Shown here piece after piece: positions 16,350 through 26,665 of a stretch of DNA of 64,000 bases. The notes below the pieces were generated by a model. The model did not search any database. It saw nothing but the letters and a program-made list of their open reading frames with translations, and was not told where the DNA came from. The DNA lies in NCBI GenBank assembly GCA_947074205.1, contig CAMTOQ010000009.1:1-64000 (forward strand), read 5' to 3'. Position 1 is the stretch's first letter, and every line of letters starts with the position of its first letter. The translations under genes and the position numbers were made by a program. The stretch is from an uncultured Bacteroides sp. (GTDB lineage Bacteria > Bacteroidota > Bacteroidia > Bacteroidales > Bacteroidaceae).

Positions 16350-17861
16350 ATGATAAAGAAATTCAAACTTTTCGGAGCAGTTATGGCATTTGCCCTTTCT
16401 GCTACCTCTTGTCTTGACAAGTATCCGGAAGACGCAATCATAGCAGGCGATGCCATCACATCTGTGGAAACTGCCAACCAAGCAGTTATCGGTATCTACT
16501 CTAAGTTCAAAAGCTCGGCACTATACAGTGGCGCTCTTACTTTGCTTCCAGATATTCAGACCGACTTTGTATATGCAGTACAAGGTTACTCTAACACCTA
16601 TGGCGACATCTGGCGTTGGAACGATCTTCTTGCCACAAACGGTTCTATCGAATCGGTTTATGGTAGCCTCTACTCGGTAATCGGAAGCTGTAACTTCTTC
16701 TTCCAAGAGATTGAAATACTTGAACCAAAGATCCAAAACGATGATTTGCTAGATCAACTTCAAACCTATAAGGCTGAAGTTCATTTCGCTCGTGCATTGG
16801 CCTACTCGGAGCTGATTAAGCTTTTCTGTAAGCCTTACGAGTCGGACGCTGAAGCAGAAAAAGAACTGGGTGTAGTATTGGTATCGAAATTTAAAAGCAA
16901 CGAAGTGTTGAGACGTTCATCATTGAAGGCATCTTACGACTTTGTGTTGGCCGACCTTGCGAAAGCTAACGAGTACTTCGGTGACCTATTCGACAACTCT
17001 TCGCTTTACAATGCTAAATACTTCACTACAGCTACAGTAAACGCGCTTTATTCTCGTATGTATCTGTACATGAAGAAGTGGGATTTGGCAGTAGAATATT
17101 CGTCGAAGCTGATCGATAGCAACAAGTTCAAATTGGCTAGCACCACAGAGATGTATACTAACCAATACAGCTACTACGACTTTCTATGGCACAACGATAG
17201 CTCTACTGAGGTAATCTGGCGTGTGCCTTTCGAAGTTACTTCGTATGGTGGTGCATTGGGTCGCGTGTTCTTGAACTACGACTATACATCTTACCGTCCA
17301 GACTATGTGCCTGCCGAGTGGGTGATCAACTCTTACGACAGCGGCGATATGCGTATCAACTCGTTCTTCACTAACCTTACTACTGGTTATGCTCACGGTT
17401 TGAACTGGCCTCTATTGACTAAATATCGTGGTAACGATACTTTCGTGGCCAACAATATTCTTCATGTGAATATGCCTAAGGTATTCCGTCTGTCTGAGAT
17501 CTACCTGATTCGTGCTGAAGCTCTTTGCGAACTTGGTCGTTTTGCTGATGCCGGCAAAGACATCACTACCCTACGCAAAGCTCGCTACAGATCGTATGGT
17601 TCGTCTACAGCAATCAACGCCAACAACTGGTTCGAGCTAGTATCGGGCGAACGCGTTAAGGAACTTTACATGGAAGGTTTCCGTCTGAACGACTTGAAAC
17701 GTTGGCACAAAGGTTTTACCCGTAAGGCACAACTTCACACTGTAGCTAGTGGTAACACTCTTTCAGTTCCTGCTGATGATGCTCGTTTCGTATGGCCTAT
17801 CCCTCAACACGAGCTAGAGTCGCCAAATGCGGACATCGAACCTAATGAAAGTAACAAATAA
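16350..17861 (+). CDS. SusD/RagB-family substrate-binding lipoprotein
   Basis: A 503-residue surface lipoprotein (lipobox SATSC, Cys21) that acts as a lid on the SusC transporter. SusD family features are the N-terminal helical TPR-like region (FARALAYSELIKLFCKPY, about residues 147-164), the conserved LSEIYLIRAEALCELGRFAD block (about 380-399), and the C-terminal ELYMEGFRLNDLKRW and FVWPIPQHELESPN motifs. The length is normal. Ligand residues cannot be read from the sequence. It is the second gene of the operon beginning at 13396. Confidence 0.96.
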   Translation: MIKKFKLFGAVMAFALSATSCLDKYPEDAIIAGDAITSVETANQAVIGIYSKFKSSALYSGALTLLPDIQTDFVYAVQGYSNTYGDIWRWNDLLATNGSIESVYGSLYSVIGSCNFFFQEIEILEPKIQNDDLLDQLQTYKAEVHFARALAYSELIKLFCKPYESDAEAEKELGVVLVSKFKSNEVLRRSSLKASYDFVLADLAKANEYFGDLFDNSSLYNAKYFTTATVNALYSRMYLYMKKWDLAVEYSSKLIDSNKFKLASTTEMYTNQYSYYDFLWHNDSSTEVIWRVPFEVTSYGGALGRVFLNYDYTSYRPDYVPAEWVINSYDSGDMRINSFFTNLTTGYAHGLNWPLLTKYRGNDTFVANNILHVNMPKVFRLSEIYLIRAEALCELGRFADAGKDITTLRKARYRSYGSSTAINANNWFELVSGERVKELYMEGFRLNDLKRWHKGFTRKAQLHTVASGNTLSVPADDARFVWPIPQHELESPNADIEPNESNK

Positions 17862-17886
17862 CTATACAACAATAACAATATACAAT

Positions 17887-18780
17887 ATGAATAGAATCTT
17901 TATTGCAATTACTACTCTAATCGCTACACTGATGGTGCTATGCGGTTGTAGTGAAGAGCGTATAGTATATTCGGGCACCGACGCTGTGATGTTTGCCGAT
18001 ACACTGTATATTCTGCCTATACAGGATGATACTGAAACATTCGAGATCCAGATCTCTTCTTTGACGCCTAGCTCTACCGATCGCACATTCGCTGTGGAAG
18101 TATTGGATAGCAGAAGCAACGCAATAGAAGGCGTTCATTACGAGATCTTGTCAAACTCTGCTACAATTAAAGCCGGCGAAGTATCGACAAGCATCTTTGT
18201 AAAAGGAAAGGCTAGTAATATCAAGATCAACGAAGGCATCGGCTTCTATCTACGTATTGCCAACCGCAACATCAACAACGACCTTTACGGCGATGCTGTG
18301 TTGACTACAAAGGTGGTACTAAAAAGATCGTGCCCTTACGACCTTGAAGCATTCTCGGGCTACTGTGTACTTACATCGAGTTTCTTCGCCGACTATATGC
18401 AAAGCACTAACATGCGCTTGTTGAAATCGGAAATCGATCCAAACAAAGAAAACACAGTTATCATCAAGAACTTCTACTACGATGGCTTTGACATCAGCGT
18501 AAGACTTGACAACACTAACATACTTTATCCGGACCTATACGTGGATGGCGAGCAAGTTCTTGGCCATACAGGTGAAGCATTTGGAACAATCTACGGTAAT
18601 GGCGATTTGATGATGAATCTTCTGCCTAGCACTACCTCTTACTTCAGCTCTTGCGAAGGTTTCATGGCTATCTACAACCTTGTGTATGTAAATGGCGTGG
18701 GTACAGTGGGTGCGTATACCAACGTGGTAAGATGGATCACCGACGAAGAGGCGGAAGTGTTGAAGAAACAAGGATACTAA
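17887..18780 (+). CDS. DUF4843-type surface lipoprotein
   Basis: A 297-residue lipoprotein (lipobox LCGC, Cys21) of the DUF4843 type commonly encoded after SusC/SusD pairs. The middle reads DRTFAVEVLDSRSNAIEGVH, the Ig-like core that gives the family its signature, followed by GEVSTSIFVKG. The frame stays open from 17827, overlapping the susD stop, but the ATG at 17887 gives the lipoprotein signal and is preferred. It probably binds the same substrate as SusD or helps hold the surface complex, which is an inference from operon position. Confidence 0.8.
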   Translation: MNRIFIAITTLIATLMVLCGCSEERIVYSGTDAVMFADTLYILPIQDDTETFEIQISSLTPSSTDRTFAVEVLDSRSNAIEGVHYEILSNSATIKAGEVSTSIFVKGKASNIKINEGIGFYLRIANRNINNDLYGDAVLTTKVVLKRSCPYDLEAFSGYCVLTSSFFADYMQSTNMRLLKSEIDPNKENTVIIKNFYYDGFDISVRLDNTNILYPDLYVDGEQVLGHTGEAFGTIYGNGDLMMNLLPSTTSYFSSCEGFMAIYNLVYVNGVGTVGAYTNVVRWITDEEAEVLKKQGY

Positions 18781-18798
18781 TCTTTAATTATATGCATT

Positions 18799-20304
18799 AT
18801 GAAGAAATTTAACTATTTATTTTCATTGCTTGTTTTAGCAAGCTCGCTTTTGCTTACTGCTTGTGACAACGAAGACAAAACTATCGAAATCGTTTTCCCT
18901 GAATCTCAAACTACATCTAACAAAATTGGTGAAACAGGTGAGATCAGCTTTAACGCTCAAGCTTCTTGGAGACTTACATCATCGGCTACTTGGTTGGTGC
19001 TTCTAGACGAAACTACTGAAACTGATCAGATTTTCGGCGAAGCAGGTCAACACACTGTGAGCTACCTAGTGAAAGGTGACGGTGCGGATTTCGCTACATC
19101 ACACAAAGCTAAAATCAGCTTGACAATGAACGGTATGACACAAGAGATTTGTGAGGTAACTCGCGAGCCTTTGGCTTACACGTTGACTGCAGTTGATCAA
19201 GACGGTAACGCTATCACAGCTGAGAATCCATTCCAATTGGTGTATGGTGCAGCTGCTTCAATTAAAATTACTGGTAACTACACCTACCGTGTAACTGCTC
19301 CTAACTGGATCGAAATTACTTCGGCAACAGTGGGCGAAGCTAACACTGAACTAGTATTCACTGCTAGAGTGGAAAGCGACTTTGCTTTCGAAGCTAACGC
19401 AGGTGTTTTGACTGTGAGCAACTCTACTTTTGATGCTGCTGCTACATTCGAACTACCAGTAGCATACGACGGTTTGCCAGCCAACGAGATTGCATTCTCT
19501 ATCAACCCATGGAACTGGGAAGTTAAAGCTGATGGATCGCAATTCTTTAAGACTAATATCGACGGTATCACAGAATATTTCGCATCTCCTCTTGTAATCA
19601 ATGTAAACGCTCGCAACAACGACTTTACTATTGTAAGAATCGAGGAAAATGCTGAATGGGGTTGCACTGTATTGAACAGATGGAACGCTTGGTTCTACGC
19701 TGACGATATGGGCGCTGGTGTAGTAGAAATTGCTACTCAAGAAAACTCGGGCGCTGCACGTAGAGGTATCGCTATGGTATTCCCTACTGCTTACTACGCT
19801 GAAATCGAAGCAGACTTCGACAACAACGTATTCGATGTTGAAGACGATTACTATACAATCAAACCTTCAATGGAGAAATACATTGCAGTTGATTTCCAAC
19901 AACACGCTACTGAAAGCTCGGCACCATTCACAGTGACTAGCTTCGGCCAAACTCTTGAATTGTTCTCTCTAGCCGATCAAGCTGGCGAAGATGCAGTGAT
20001 TGACATGTATGGTACTAAAGATGTTTACATCCTTAGCCTTGAGAAAATGGCTTACGAGCAATTGACTATCAGCTTCTCTAACGTGGCTATGGGTCAACCT
20101 GTCTACCCAGATACTTTCATCAATGGTGTGAACACAGGTTGGGAAGGCATCGAGTTTGAAAACAGCTGGACAAGCGAATACAACTCTCAAATAAATATCT
20201 ACGGTATCCAAGCTAATAGCGGTGAGAATGGTTCTATGACCATCCAACTTTTCAACGGTGCAACCGATGAACTTGTTGGTTTCATCGTGGTGGAACAGTG
20301 GTAA
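18799..20304 (+). CDS. DUF5003-like surface lipoprotein
   Basis: A 501-residue lipoprotein (lipobox LLTAC, Cys22). The N-terminal part has two BACON/Ig-like beta domains with the telltale W segments ASWRLTSSATWLVLL (about residues 54-68) and NYTYRVTAPNWIEIT (about 158-172). The C-terminal half resembles the DUF5003 region seen in these SusCD-linked operons. No catalytic motif is visible. The role is probably binding of protein or peptide at the cell surface. It is followed by a strong hairpin before the next operon gene. Confidence 0.72.
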   Translation: MKKFNYLFSLLVLASSLLLTACDNEDKTIEIVFPESQTTSNKIGETGEISFNAQASWRLTSSATWLVLLDETTETDQIFGEAGQHTVSYLVKGDGADFATSHKAKISLTMNGMTQEICEVTREPLAYTLTAVDQDGNAITAENPFQLVYGAAASIKITGNYTYRVTAPNWIEITSATVGEANTELVFTARVESDFAFEANAGVLTVSNSTFDAAATFELPVAYDGLPANEIAFSINPWNWEVKADGSQFFKTNIDGITEYFASPLVINVNARNNDFTIVRIEENAEWGCTVLNRWNAWFYADDMGAGVVEIATQENSGAARRGIAMVFPTAYYAEIEADFDNNVFDVEDDYYTIKPSMEKYIAVDFQQHATESSAPFTVTSFGQTLELFSLADQAGEDAVIDMYGTKDVYILSLEKMAYEQLTISFSNVAMGQPVYPDTFINGVNTGWEGIEFENSWTSEYNSQINIYGIQANSGENGSMTIQLFNGATDELVGFIVVEQW

Positions 20305-20314
20305 TTTAATCTAA

Positions 20315-20365
20315 AATCATGCGAACCTCATACTCATAGTATCAAGTAATGAGGTTTGCATGATT
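20315..20365 (+). promoter_or_regulatory. 17-bp-stem hairpin inside the SusCD operon
   Basis: Arms 20315-20331 and 20349-20365 are complementary over 17 bp with one G-U pair and a 17-nt loop. It occupies the only large gap (85 bp) in the operon and has no T-run, so an mRNA processing or stability element that sets the ratio of upstream to downstream products is more likely than a terminator. Confidence 0.6.
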
Positions 20366-20389
20366 CAATAAAACAAGCAATAATTAAAT

Positions 20390-22975
20390 ATGAAAATAAA
20401 TCTTTCATTTCTGAAATCCTGCTCGGTGCTTTTTGCATTGTCTCTGCTTGTCGTGTTGACAGGTTGTAAAGACGATACCACCGAAATACTTGGTCAAGGA
20501 GGATATGTTCAATTCAAGCTCTACAAGCAGTCGGCAAAAGCTGAAACTCGTGCAGCGGAATTAGACTATCTAAGTTCTGCTAAAAAGATTGAAGTGGTAC
20601 TTCAAAACAGCAGCGGATCAAGAGTTAGACAAACACTTAATTTGAATGCTTACAACGATACAAACGCTGAGTTTGGTCTAAGAAGCGACAAACTGGAACT
20701 TCTTTCTGGCGACTACACCATCATTGGTTACTATCTTTACGATGAGTTGAACCAAGAGTTGGGTGCTGGCGTGATGGAAGAACAAGAGACTTTCACTGTT
20801 ATCGCTGGTGGTCTTATCACTAAAGATCTATATGTGGCAGTGAAGAAAAGAGGTCAAGTACAGTTCACTCTTGTAAAAGACTTCTCGAACTTTCAACAAA
20901 CTAGATCTTCTGAAAACAACAGCTACCAGTTTAGCAGCATCAGAAAAGCTGATATTGAAGTTCAAAACCTTTTCAGCGACGAACGTATTACTCTTAAAGA
21001 TATTAAGTTCAGAGTTAGCTCGAAGGTAATCGATAACAACGGTACTGCGTGGGTTACTGCAGCAGCTACTACCGACTCTATTGTCTCTCTAGAGGCTGGT
21101 GGTTACCAAATCATCAGATACAGCATCTACAACAACTCTAATCAGTTGCTAGAATATGCTAACCCTATCACCGAAACTCGTTTTGTGGTGACCGACAACA
21201 ACAAGGTTGATGTAGATGTGCCTATCGCTTTGAACGAGACGGCAGAGAACATCAAAGACTACTATGCGCTTAAAGAAATTTGGGAAGCACTTGATGGCAA
21301 AAACTGGTACTACATGGGTGACAGCTATGCACTTGGTGTGAACTGGAACTTTGACAAAGATATCGATACATGGGGTAACCAACCGGGTGTATCTCTTAAC
21401 TCTCAAGGCCGTGTTACTAGCTTGAACCTAGGTTGCTTCGGTCCTAAAGGTGATGTGCCTGCTGCACTTGGACAACTTACCGAACTTGTCTTCCTTGATT
21501 GTGGTAACCACAACGACAGACTAGGCGGTAACCTTTTCCCTGGTGTAGACAGAAACGTGAAAGATAGAATGAACTACTACAATCTTTATTCGAAGAGAGA
21601 TATCCGTGCTTCATTCTCTGACGCTATCGTAGAAGGTTTCAAACTAAAAGGTGTGGACTTGGGTTCACCAAGACCTATTGTGTCCGACAGACCACAAACT
21701 CTAGACGTGATGCCTGGTAGCTTGACAAATGCTATCACTTCTCTTCCTAAAGAGATTGGTAAGCTGACAAAACTTGAGAATATATTCATCGCCAACGGTT
21801 TGATAGCTGAACTTCCAGAAGAGCTGGCGCTACTAGAAAACTGTACCGACATTGAGATCTACAACTGTCCTCGCATGACTTCATATCCGATGGTTATTAA
21901 TAAAATGCCTGAGTTAGCTCTTATTAATATCTCATCTAACCCACAGCTTTCTGCTGAGGAACTATACAAGGGTTTGAACGATTTCGCATTGAACAGTCCT
22001 TCTAACGATAAGCTTCAGCTTTTGTACTGTGGTTTTAACAACTTGGAAGAGCTTCCTGCTTCGTTCTCTAACCTTGTAAAGATTGGTTTGCTCGACTTTA
22101 CTTCGAACAATATCAAGAAGCTTCACCCATTGTCGCGCAATGTAGCACCTGTACAGATGCTATTCAACGACAACCAAATTGAAGAGATTCCTGTAGATGC
22201 TAACGGTCTTTTCTGTAACATAGATGATATCGAAACCATCATGATGTCGGGCAATAAGTTGAAACAATTCCCAAACATTTTCGATGCAAGATCAGTATAT
22301 CAGATTTCGGATCTAGACTTCTCGTACAACGAGATTGAAAGCATCCAGGGCGAAGAAGATGGTACTTACAAAGGTGTGAATTGCGAATCTCTATCATTGC
22401 ATGGTAACAAGTTGAAGAAATTCCCTTCGGTGATCTTCAATGTTGGTTCTGTGATTTCGTATATCAACGTAGCGGGTAATGGTATTGAAAGCTTCGAAAA
22501 TGGTACGTTGTTTGGTAAAAACCTACACATGCTAGAATCGCTTGACTTGAGCTATAATAAGCTAACTAAGTTGCCTAACGAGTTCGATGCAACTTCACTA
22601 CCTTACTTGTACAGTATCGACTTGAGTTATAACCGTTTTGCTGATTTCCCTTACGGACCACTAAACGTTTCTCGCCTCACTGTTATGTCTATTCGTTATC
22701 AACGCGACGAAATTGGTAATCGCTGTTTGAAAACATGGCCTACCGGATTGTACACTTGTGCAAGTCTTTTGGCATTCTATATTGGTGGTAACGACTTGCG
22801 TAAGATTGACGACCGCATCTCTCCACAGATCTACATGTTTGATATCCAAGATAACCCTAACATTTCAATCGATCTTACTGATGTGTGTTATTACATTCAG
22901 GCAGGTGCATATCTTTTGATCTATGATTCATCACAAGATATCCGTGGTTGTAGCGCGTTAGATCTAGACAATTAA
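20390..22975 (+). CDS. Leucine-rich-repeat surface lipoprotein with DUF4458-like domains
   Basis: An 861-residue lipoprotein (lipobox LTGC, Cys26). Residues about 35-285 form two DUF4458-like beta domains, each starting GYVQFKLYK or GQVQFTLVK and containing an L-SGDY or LEAGGY-IIRYSIY turn. Residues about 290-860 are a leucine-rich-repeat array, opened by an LRR cap-like segment (ALDGKNWYYMGDS) and repeating patterns such as LSLHGNKLKKFP and LDLSYNKLTKLP. LRR arrays bind proteins, so this is a good candidate substrate receptor working with the protease encoded two genes later. Confidence 0.85.
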   Translation: MKINLSFLKSCSVLFALSLLVVLTGCKDDTTEILGQGGYVQFKLYKQSAKAETRAAELDYLSSAKKIEVVLQNSSGSRVRQTLNLNAYNDTNAEFGLRSDKLELLSGDYTIIGYYLYDELNQELGAGVMEEQETFTVIAGGLITKDLYVAVKKRGQVQFTLVKDFSNFQQTRSSENNSYQFSSIRKADIEVQNLFSDERITLKDIKFRVSSKVIDNNGTAWVTAAATTDSIVSLEAGGYQIIRYSIYNNSNQLLEYANPITETRFVVTDNNKVDVDVPIALNETAENIKDYYALKEIWEALDGKNWYYMGDSYALGVNWNFDKDIDTWGNQPGVSLNSQGRVTSLNLGCFGPKGDVPAALGQLTELVFLDCGNHNDRLGGNLFPGVDRNVKDRMNYYNLYSKRDIRASFSDAIVEGFKLKGVDLGSPRPIVSDRPQTLDVMPGSLTNAITSLPKEIGKLTKLENIFIANGLIAELPEELALLENCTDIEIYNCPRMTSYPMVINKMPELALINISSNPQLSAEELYKGLNDFALNSPSNDKLQLLYCGFNNLEELPASFSNLVKIGLLDFTSNNIKKLHPLSRNVAPVQMLFNDNQIEEIPVDANGLFCNIDDIETIMMSGNKLKQFPNIFDARSVYQISDLDFSYNEIESIQGEEDGTYKGVNCESLSLHGNKLKKFPSVIFNVGSVISYINVAGNGIESFENGTLFGKNLHMLESLDLSYNKLTKLPNEFDATSLPYLYSIDLSYNRFADFPYGPLNVSRLTVMSIRYQRDEIGNRCLKTWPTGLYTCASLLAFYIGGNDLRKIDDRISPQIYMFDIQDNPNISIDLTDVCYYIQAGAYLLIYDSSQDIRGCSALDLDN

Positions 22976-23001
22976 TACCTAACAGAGACAAAAAAGAAAT
23001 T

Positions 23002-24660
23002 ATGAAATTTATCAGAAATATATCATTGGTTTTGTCTGCACTTGCTCTTTCATTGAGCTCGTGCAGCGACGACACCGATAAAATATCTAACGAATTGACG
23101 GTTGACAAAGCCGAGATTTTGTTTGCAGCCGAAGGCGGAGATGAAGTGGTACTTATTACTTCATCATCGGAGTGGGTAGCCACATCTTCTGCACCTTGGC
23201 TTAAACTATCGCCTGCCAGCGGTATTGGAACTACCGACTGCGAATTGACTGTAGACCCATCATTGCTACACGAAGTGCGCAACGCTAACATCCGTATCAC
23301 CAACGGACAAGGCATGGTTCAAACACTTACTGTAGATCAGTTTGGATTTGACAAGGCTATCTTGATTGAAGAGCCTAGCGTTAACATTGAGAACTATAAC
23401 AAAGCTGATATGCGTTTCTTCGAAACTACTATCACTACCAATGTACTGTTCAGCGTAGAAATGCCGGCAGACTGCGATTGGATTAAGTTCGATGCTTCGC
23501 AACTTGACAACGTAGAGATCAAGCACGCTCGTCCGCAAAGCATCAAGGTACGTTTTGAGTGGAGCATGAACACCGAACCTGAGGTGAGAACTGCTAACCT
23601 TAAGCTTTTGCCTCTTGACAACAGTGTGTCGCTAGCACAAGAAGCTATTATCACAGTAGAGCAAGCTGCTGCACCGTTGATCACGGATAGCCGTGCGGGT
23701 GACTCACTAGCTATTATCATTGCCGGTAACAAGCTAAACACTTATGCTGACTTCGAAGTAACAGAAAACCTTTCTAACTGGTCGCAAGTAACAGTATGGG
23801 AAAGAGGCGACAAAGAAGCTACTCCAGAAATGTTGGGCCGCGTTCGTTCAATTAGATTCTACATGGTCAATACTAACGAAGGCCTTCCAGAAGAGATTAG
23901 CAAACTGAAATACCTAGAGTCTTTCTCTGTCTTCAGTAACGAGAATGCGTACATCAAGTCTATCCAATTGGGTGATGCGTTGAACAATCTTGAGTATCTG
24001 AAACATGTTGAGCTGTTTGCTTATGGTATCGTAGACCTACCCGAAGGTTTTGCTAACTTGAAGAAGTTGGAGACTTTGAGCTTGATTTCAAACTCATTCT
24101 CTTCTATCCCTCAACTTATTTCGAAGGAGAACTTCCCTAACCTTACTGCACTAAGCATCTCTGGTGGTCGTCGTCGCGATTACATCAACAACCTTAGCAC
24201 AGATAAGACAGAGGATATGGGTCTTTATATGAACATCGATCATATCCACACAGACCGCCAGAAGTTCATCGAATTGCTATCTTGGGAGAAACTTGAAGTG
24301 TTGCGTCTATCATCGAACTACATGGAAGGCACATTGCCAGATATGAACGACTATCCGGTGAAGTACACTGAAGAAGATATCATCGCGTCGAACGATTCAT
24401 TGCCTAGAGTATTGATTGGTACACCTAAGATTCTTCCAAATACTCAATATCTATCGTTGAACAGAAACATGTTTACCGGTAATGTTCCTACTTGGATTTT
24501 GCACCACCCTAAACTATGGATGTGGGACCCATTCACGTTGATCTACTCACAAGACGGATTCAACACGGAAGGTAAACGTGCACGTTTCGACAACGAGCCT
24601 ATCAACATGGAATACTACTACGATCTATATCCATTTAGAAGACCGATTATAACAGATTAA
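23002..24660 (+). CDS. BACON and leucine-rich-repeat surface lipoprotein
   Basis: A 552-residue lipoprotein (lipobox LSSC, Cys21). Residues about 28-112 are a BACON domain (SSSEWVATSSAPWLKLSPAS, then MVQTLTVDQ). A second beta domain (about 115-220) ends in EAIITVEQAA. The C-terminal part (about 230-552) is a divergent LRR region with LRSIRFYMVN-, LEYLKHVELFAYG- and LETLSLISNSFSSIP-type strands. It differs from the preceding LRR protein in its N-terminal modules, so the pair is not a simple duplication. It ends 5 bp before the protease gene, so the two are probably made together. Confidence 0.82.
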   Translation: MKFIRNISLVLSALALSLSSCSDDTDKISNELTVDKAEILFAAEGGDEVVLITSSSEWVATSSAPWLKLSPASGIGTTDCELTVDPSLLHEVRNANIRITNGQGMVQTLTVDQFGFDKAILIEEPSVNIENYNKADMRFFETTITTNVLFSVEMPADCDWIKFDASQLDNVEIKHARPQSIKVRFEWSMNTEPEVRTANLKLLPLDNSVSLAQEAIITVEQAAAPLITDSRAGDSLAIIIAGNKLNTYADFEVTENLSNWSQVTVWERGDKEATPEMLGRVRSIRFYMVNTNEGLPEEISKLKYLESFSVFSNENAYIKSIQLGDALNNLEYLKHVELFAYGIVDLPEGFANLKKLETLSLISNSFSSIPQLISKENFPNLTALSISGGRRRDYINNLSTDKTEDMGLYMNIDHIHTDRQKFIELLSWEKLEVLRLSSNYMEGTLPDMNDYPVKYTEEDIIASNDSLPRVLIGTPKILPNTQYLSLNRNMFTGNVPTWILHHPKLWMWDPFTLIYSQDGFNTEGKRARFDNEPINMEYYYDLYPFRRPIITD

Positions 24661-24665
24661 AAGAC

Positions 24666-26654
24666 ATGAAGAAATATAGCTTTATCATAGCAGCTGCGGG
24701 GTTAATGACCCTTGCAGCTTGCTCCGACAACACTTTTATCGAAGAAAGCACACCACAGGTTCCTGAGACGCCATCGGAACTGCCAACGATGGACTATCTC
24801 AAAGGAGAGTTAATGGTGAAGTTCCAGTCTACAGCTACTGAGCAAGTAGAAACTAGAACTCGCTCTACTCGTGCCGGACGTTCGGGCGTATCTGCATTCG
24901 ATGAGGTACTCGAAACTATCGGTGCTTACAAATTCGAACGCGTATTCCCTATCGATGCACGTAGCGAAGAGCGTACTCGCGAAGCTGGTATGCACAACTG
25001 GTATGTGATTCAGTTTGATGCAGACTTCTCGGTAAAGGAAGCTTATGCATTGCTTTCAACTCTTGAGGGAGTGGACAAGCTGCAATACAGCCACACTATT
25101 ACTCGCGGTTACGAGCCACGCAAATCTACAGTAGTTTCAGAGTCTGCTTTGAAGACGATGTCTACTCGCAATGGTTCATTCAACGACCCTTTGCTTGGCC
25201 AACAATGGCACTGCATCAATAACGGTGATTTGGAAAATGCTGTAGCAGGTGCTGACATAGGTGCTGCCGCTGCATGGGAAAAATGTACGGGAGATGCTTC
25301 TATCATTGTAGCTGTATTGGACGAAGGTGTGATGTATGATCACGAAGACCTTGCTGCTAACATGTGGGTGAACGAAGGCGAAATCTTTGGCTCGAAAGAA
25401 GACAACGATGGCAACGGTTACGCTGGCGACTTGCACGGTTACAACTTTGTATTCGATCATGGTACTATCACTTACAACGACGCTAGAGATACCGGTCACG
25501 GTACTCACGTAGCAGGTACTATTGCAGCGGTTAACAACAATGGCCGCGGTGTATCAAGTATCGCAGGTGGCGACGGTAGTGGCAACGGTGTAAAGATCAT
25601 GAGCTGCCAGGTATTTGCTGGCGACTATGGTGTATCGCTCTACAACGAAGCGCGTGCTATTAAATATGCAGCCGACAACGGTGCGGTGATCTTGCAATGT
25701 AGCTGGGGTTACAACTCGGCTAAAGCTAATCCACTGTACTACCCACTAGGCCCTGCTAACGATGAGCAATGGATGAACAGCTTCCCTCTAGAAAAAGAAG
25801 CATTGGACTACTTCATCAACAACGCTGGTTCACCTAATGGTGTAATCGAGGGTGGTTTGGCCATCTTTGCTGCGGGTAACGAAGGTGCTCCTCAATCATC
25901 TTATCCTGCTGCTTATGGCGAGATCATCGGCGTAGGTTCTTTGGATGCTGCTGGTATGCCATCATCATTTACTAACTACGGTTTGGTAAATCTATCTGCA
26001 CCTGGTGGTGATAGCGGTTTCCACTCTAGCGAGTCGGGCAAAATCCTATCTACTATTCCAGTACGCGGCCAATCGGGTTACGGTTATATGGAAGGTACAT
26101 CAATGGCTTGTCCTAATGCTTCGGGTATTGCAGCACTAGGTTTGTCGTATGCCGTGCAACAAAGAAAGCACTTCAAGGCTTCTGAATTCCGCGATCTATT
26201 GTACAAATCGTGCGTTCCTGTAGAGAACTACTTTACTGAATCTAAGTACTACTGGGAAGCTTGGGATCTATTTGGTCAAACAACATTGATCGAAATGCAA
26301 CCAAAGGCTTACACTAACATGATGGGACACGGTATGCTCAACGCTGCTGCTTTGTTGAACAACATCGACAACGGTGCAGGTTCGGACATGAAAGTTCCTA
26401 ATATGTATGTGGCTCCTGATGGCACAACAAAAATAGATTTTGCTCGTTATTTCCTTAACGGTGAAAACCTTACTTATACGTTCAGCAGCGAAAACAACTC
26501 TATCGCTTCGGTTGCAGTGAATGGTACTATTGCTACTATCACTGGTCACCAAGTGGGTATGGTAAACGCTACTGTGACTACAAGCACAGGTGTTAGCCAA
26601 ACTATCGTTATAACAGTTCGCAAGAACGCCAACGACAACGGTTGGTTGAGATAA
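24666..26654 (+). CDS. Subtilisin-like (S8) serine protease, lipoprotein
   Basis: A 662-residue lipid-anchored endopeptidase (lipobox LAAC, Cys19). Residues about 40-150 look like an inhibitor-type propeptide (LKGELMVKF, then VIQFDADFSVKEAYALL). The S8 domain spans about 175-565 with the full triad: Asp219 in VAVLDEGVMYDHEDL, His278 in DTGHGTHVAG and Ser479 in MEGTSMACPNASG. The oxyanion Asn405 lies in FAAGNEG. The last 80 residues form a BIG2-like Ig domain (IASVAVNGTIATITG). Being part of the SusCD operon, it should cut protein substrates at the cell surface into pieces for SusCD uptake. The substrate is unknown. Confidence 0.94.
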   Translation: MKKYSFIIAAAGLMTLAACSDNTFIEESTPQVPETPSELPTMDYLKGELMVKFQSTATEQVETRTRSTRAGRSGVSAFDEVLETIGAYKFERVFPIDARSEERTREAGMHNWYVIQFDADFSVKEAYALLSTLEGVDKLQYSHTITRGYEPRKSTVVSESALKTMSTRNGSFNDPLLGQQWHCINNGDLENAVAGADIGAAAAWEKCTGDASIIVAVLDEGVMYDHEDLAANMWVNEGEIFGSKEDNDGNGYAGDLHGYNFVFDHGTITYNDARDTGHGTHVAGTIAAVNNNGRGVSSIAGGDGSGNGVKIMSCQVFAGDYGVSLYNEARAIKYAADNGAVILQCSWGYNSAKANPLYYPLGPANDEQWMNSFPLEKEALDYFINNAGSPNGVIEGGLAIFAAGNEGAPQSSYPAAYGEIIGVGSLDAAGMPSSFTNYGLVNLSAPGGDSGFHSSESGKILSTIPVRGQSGYGYMEGTSMACPNASGIAALGLSYAVQQRKHFKASEFRDLLYKSCVPVENYFTESKYYWEAWDLFGQTTLIEMQPKAYTNMMGHGMLNAAALLNNIDNGAGSDMKVPNMYVAPDGTTKIDFARYFLNGENLTYTFSSENNSIASVAVNGTIATITGHQVGMVNATVTTSTGVSQTIVITVRKNANDNGWLR

Positions 26655-26665
26655 TTTGTTAGCAT

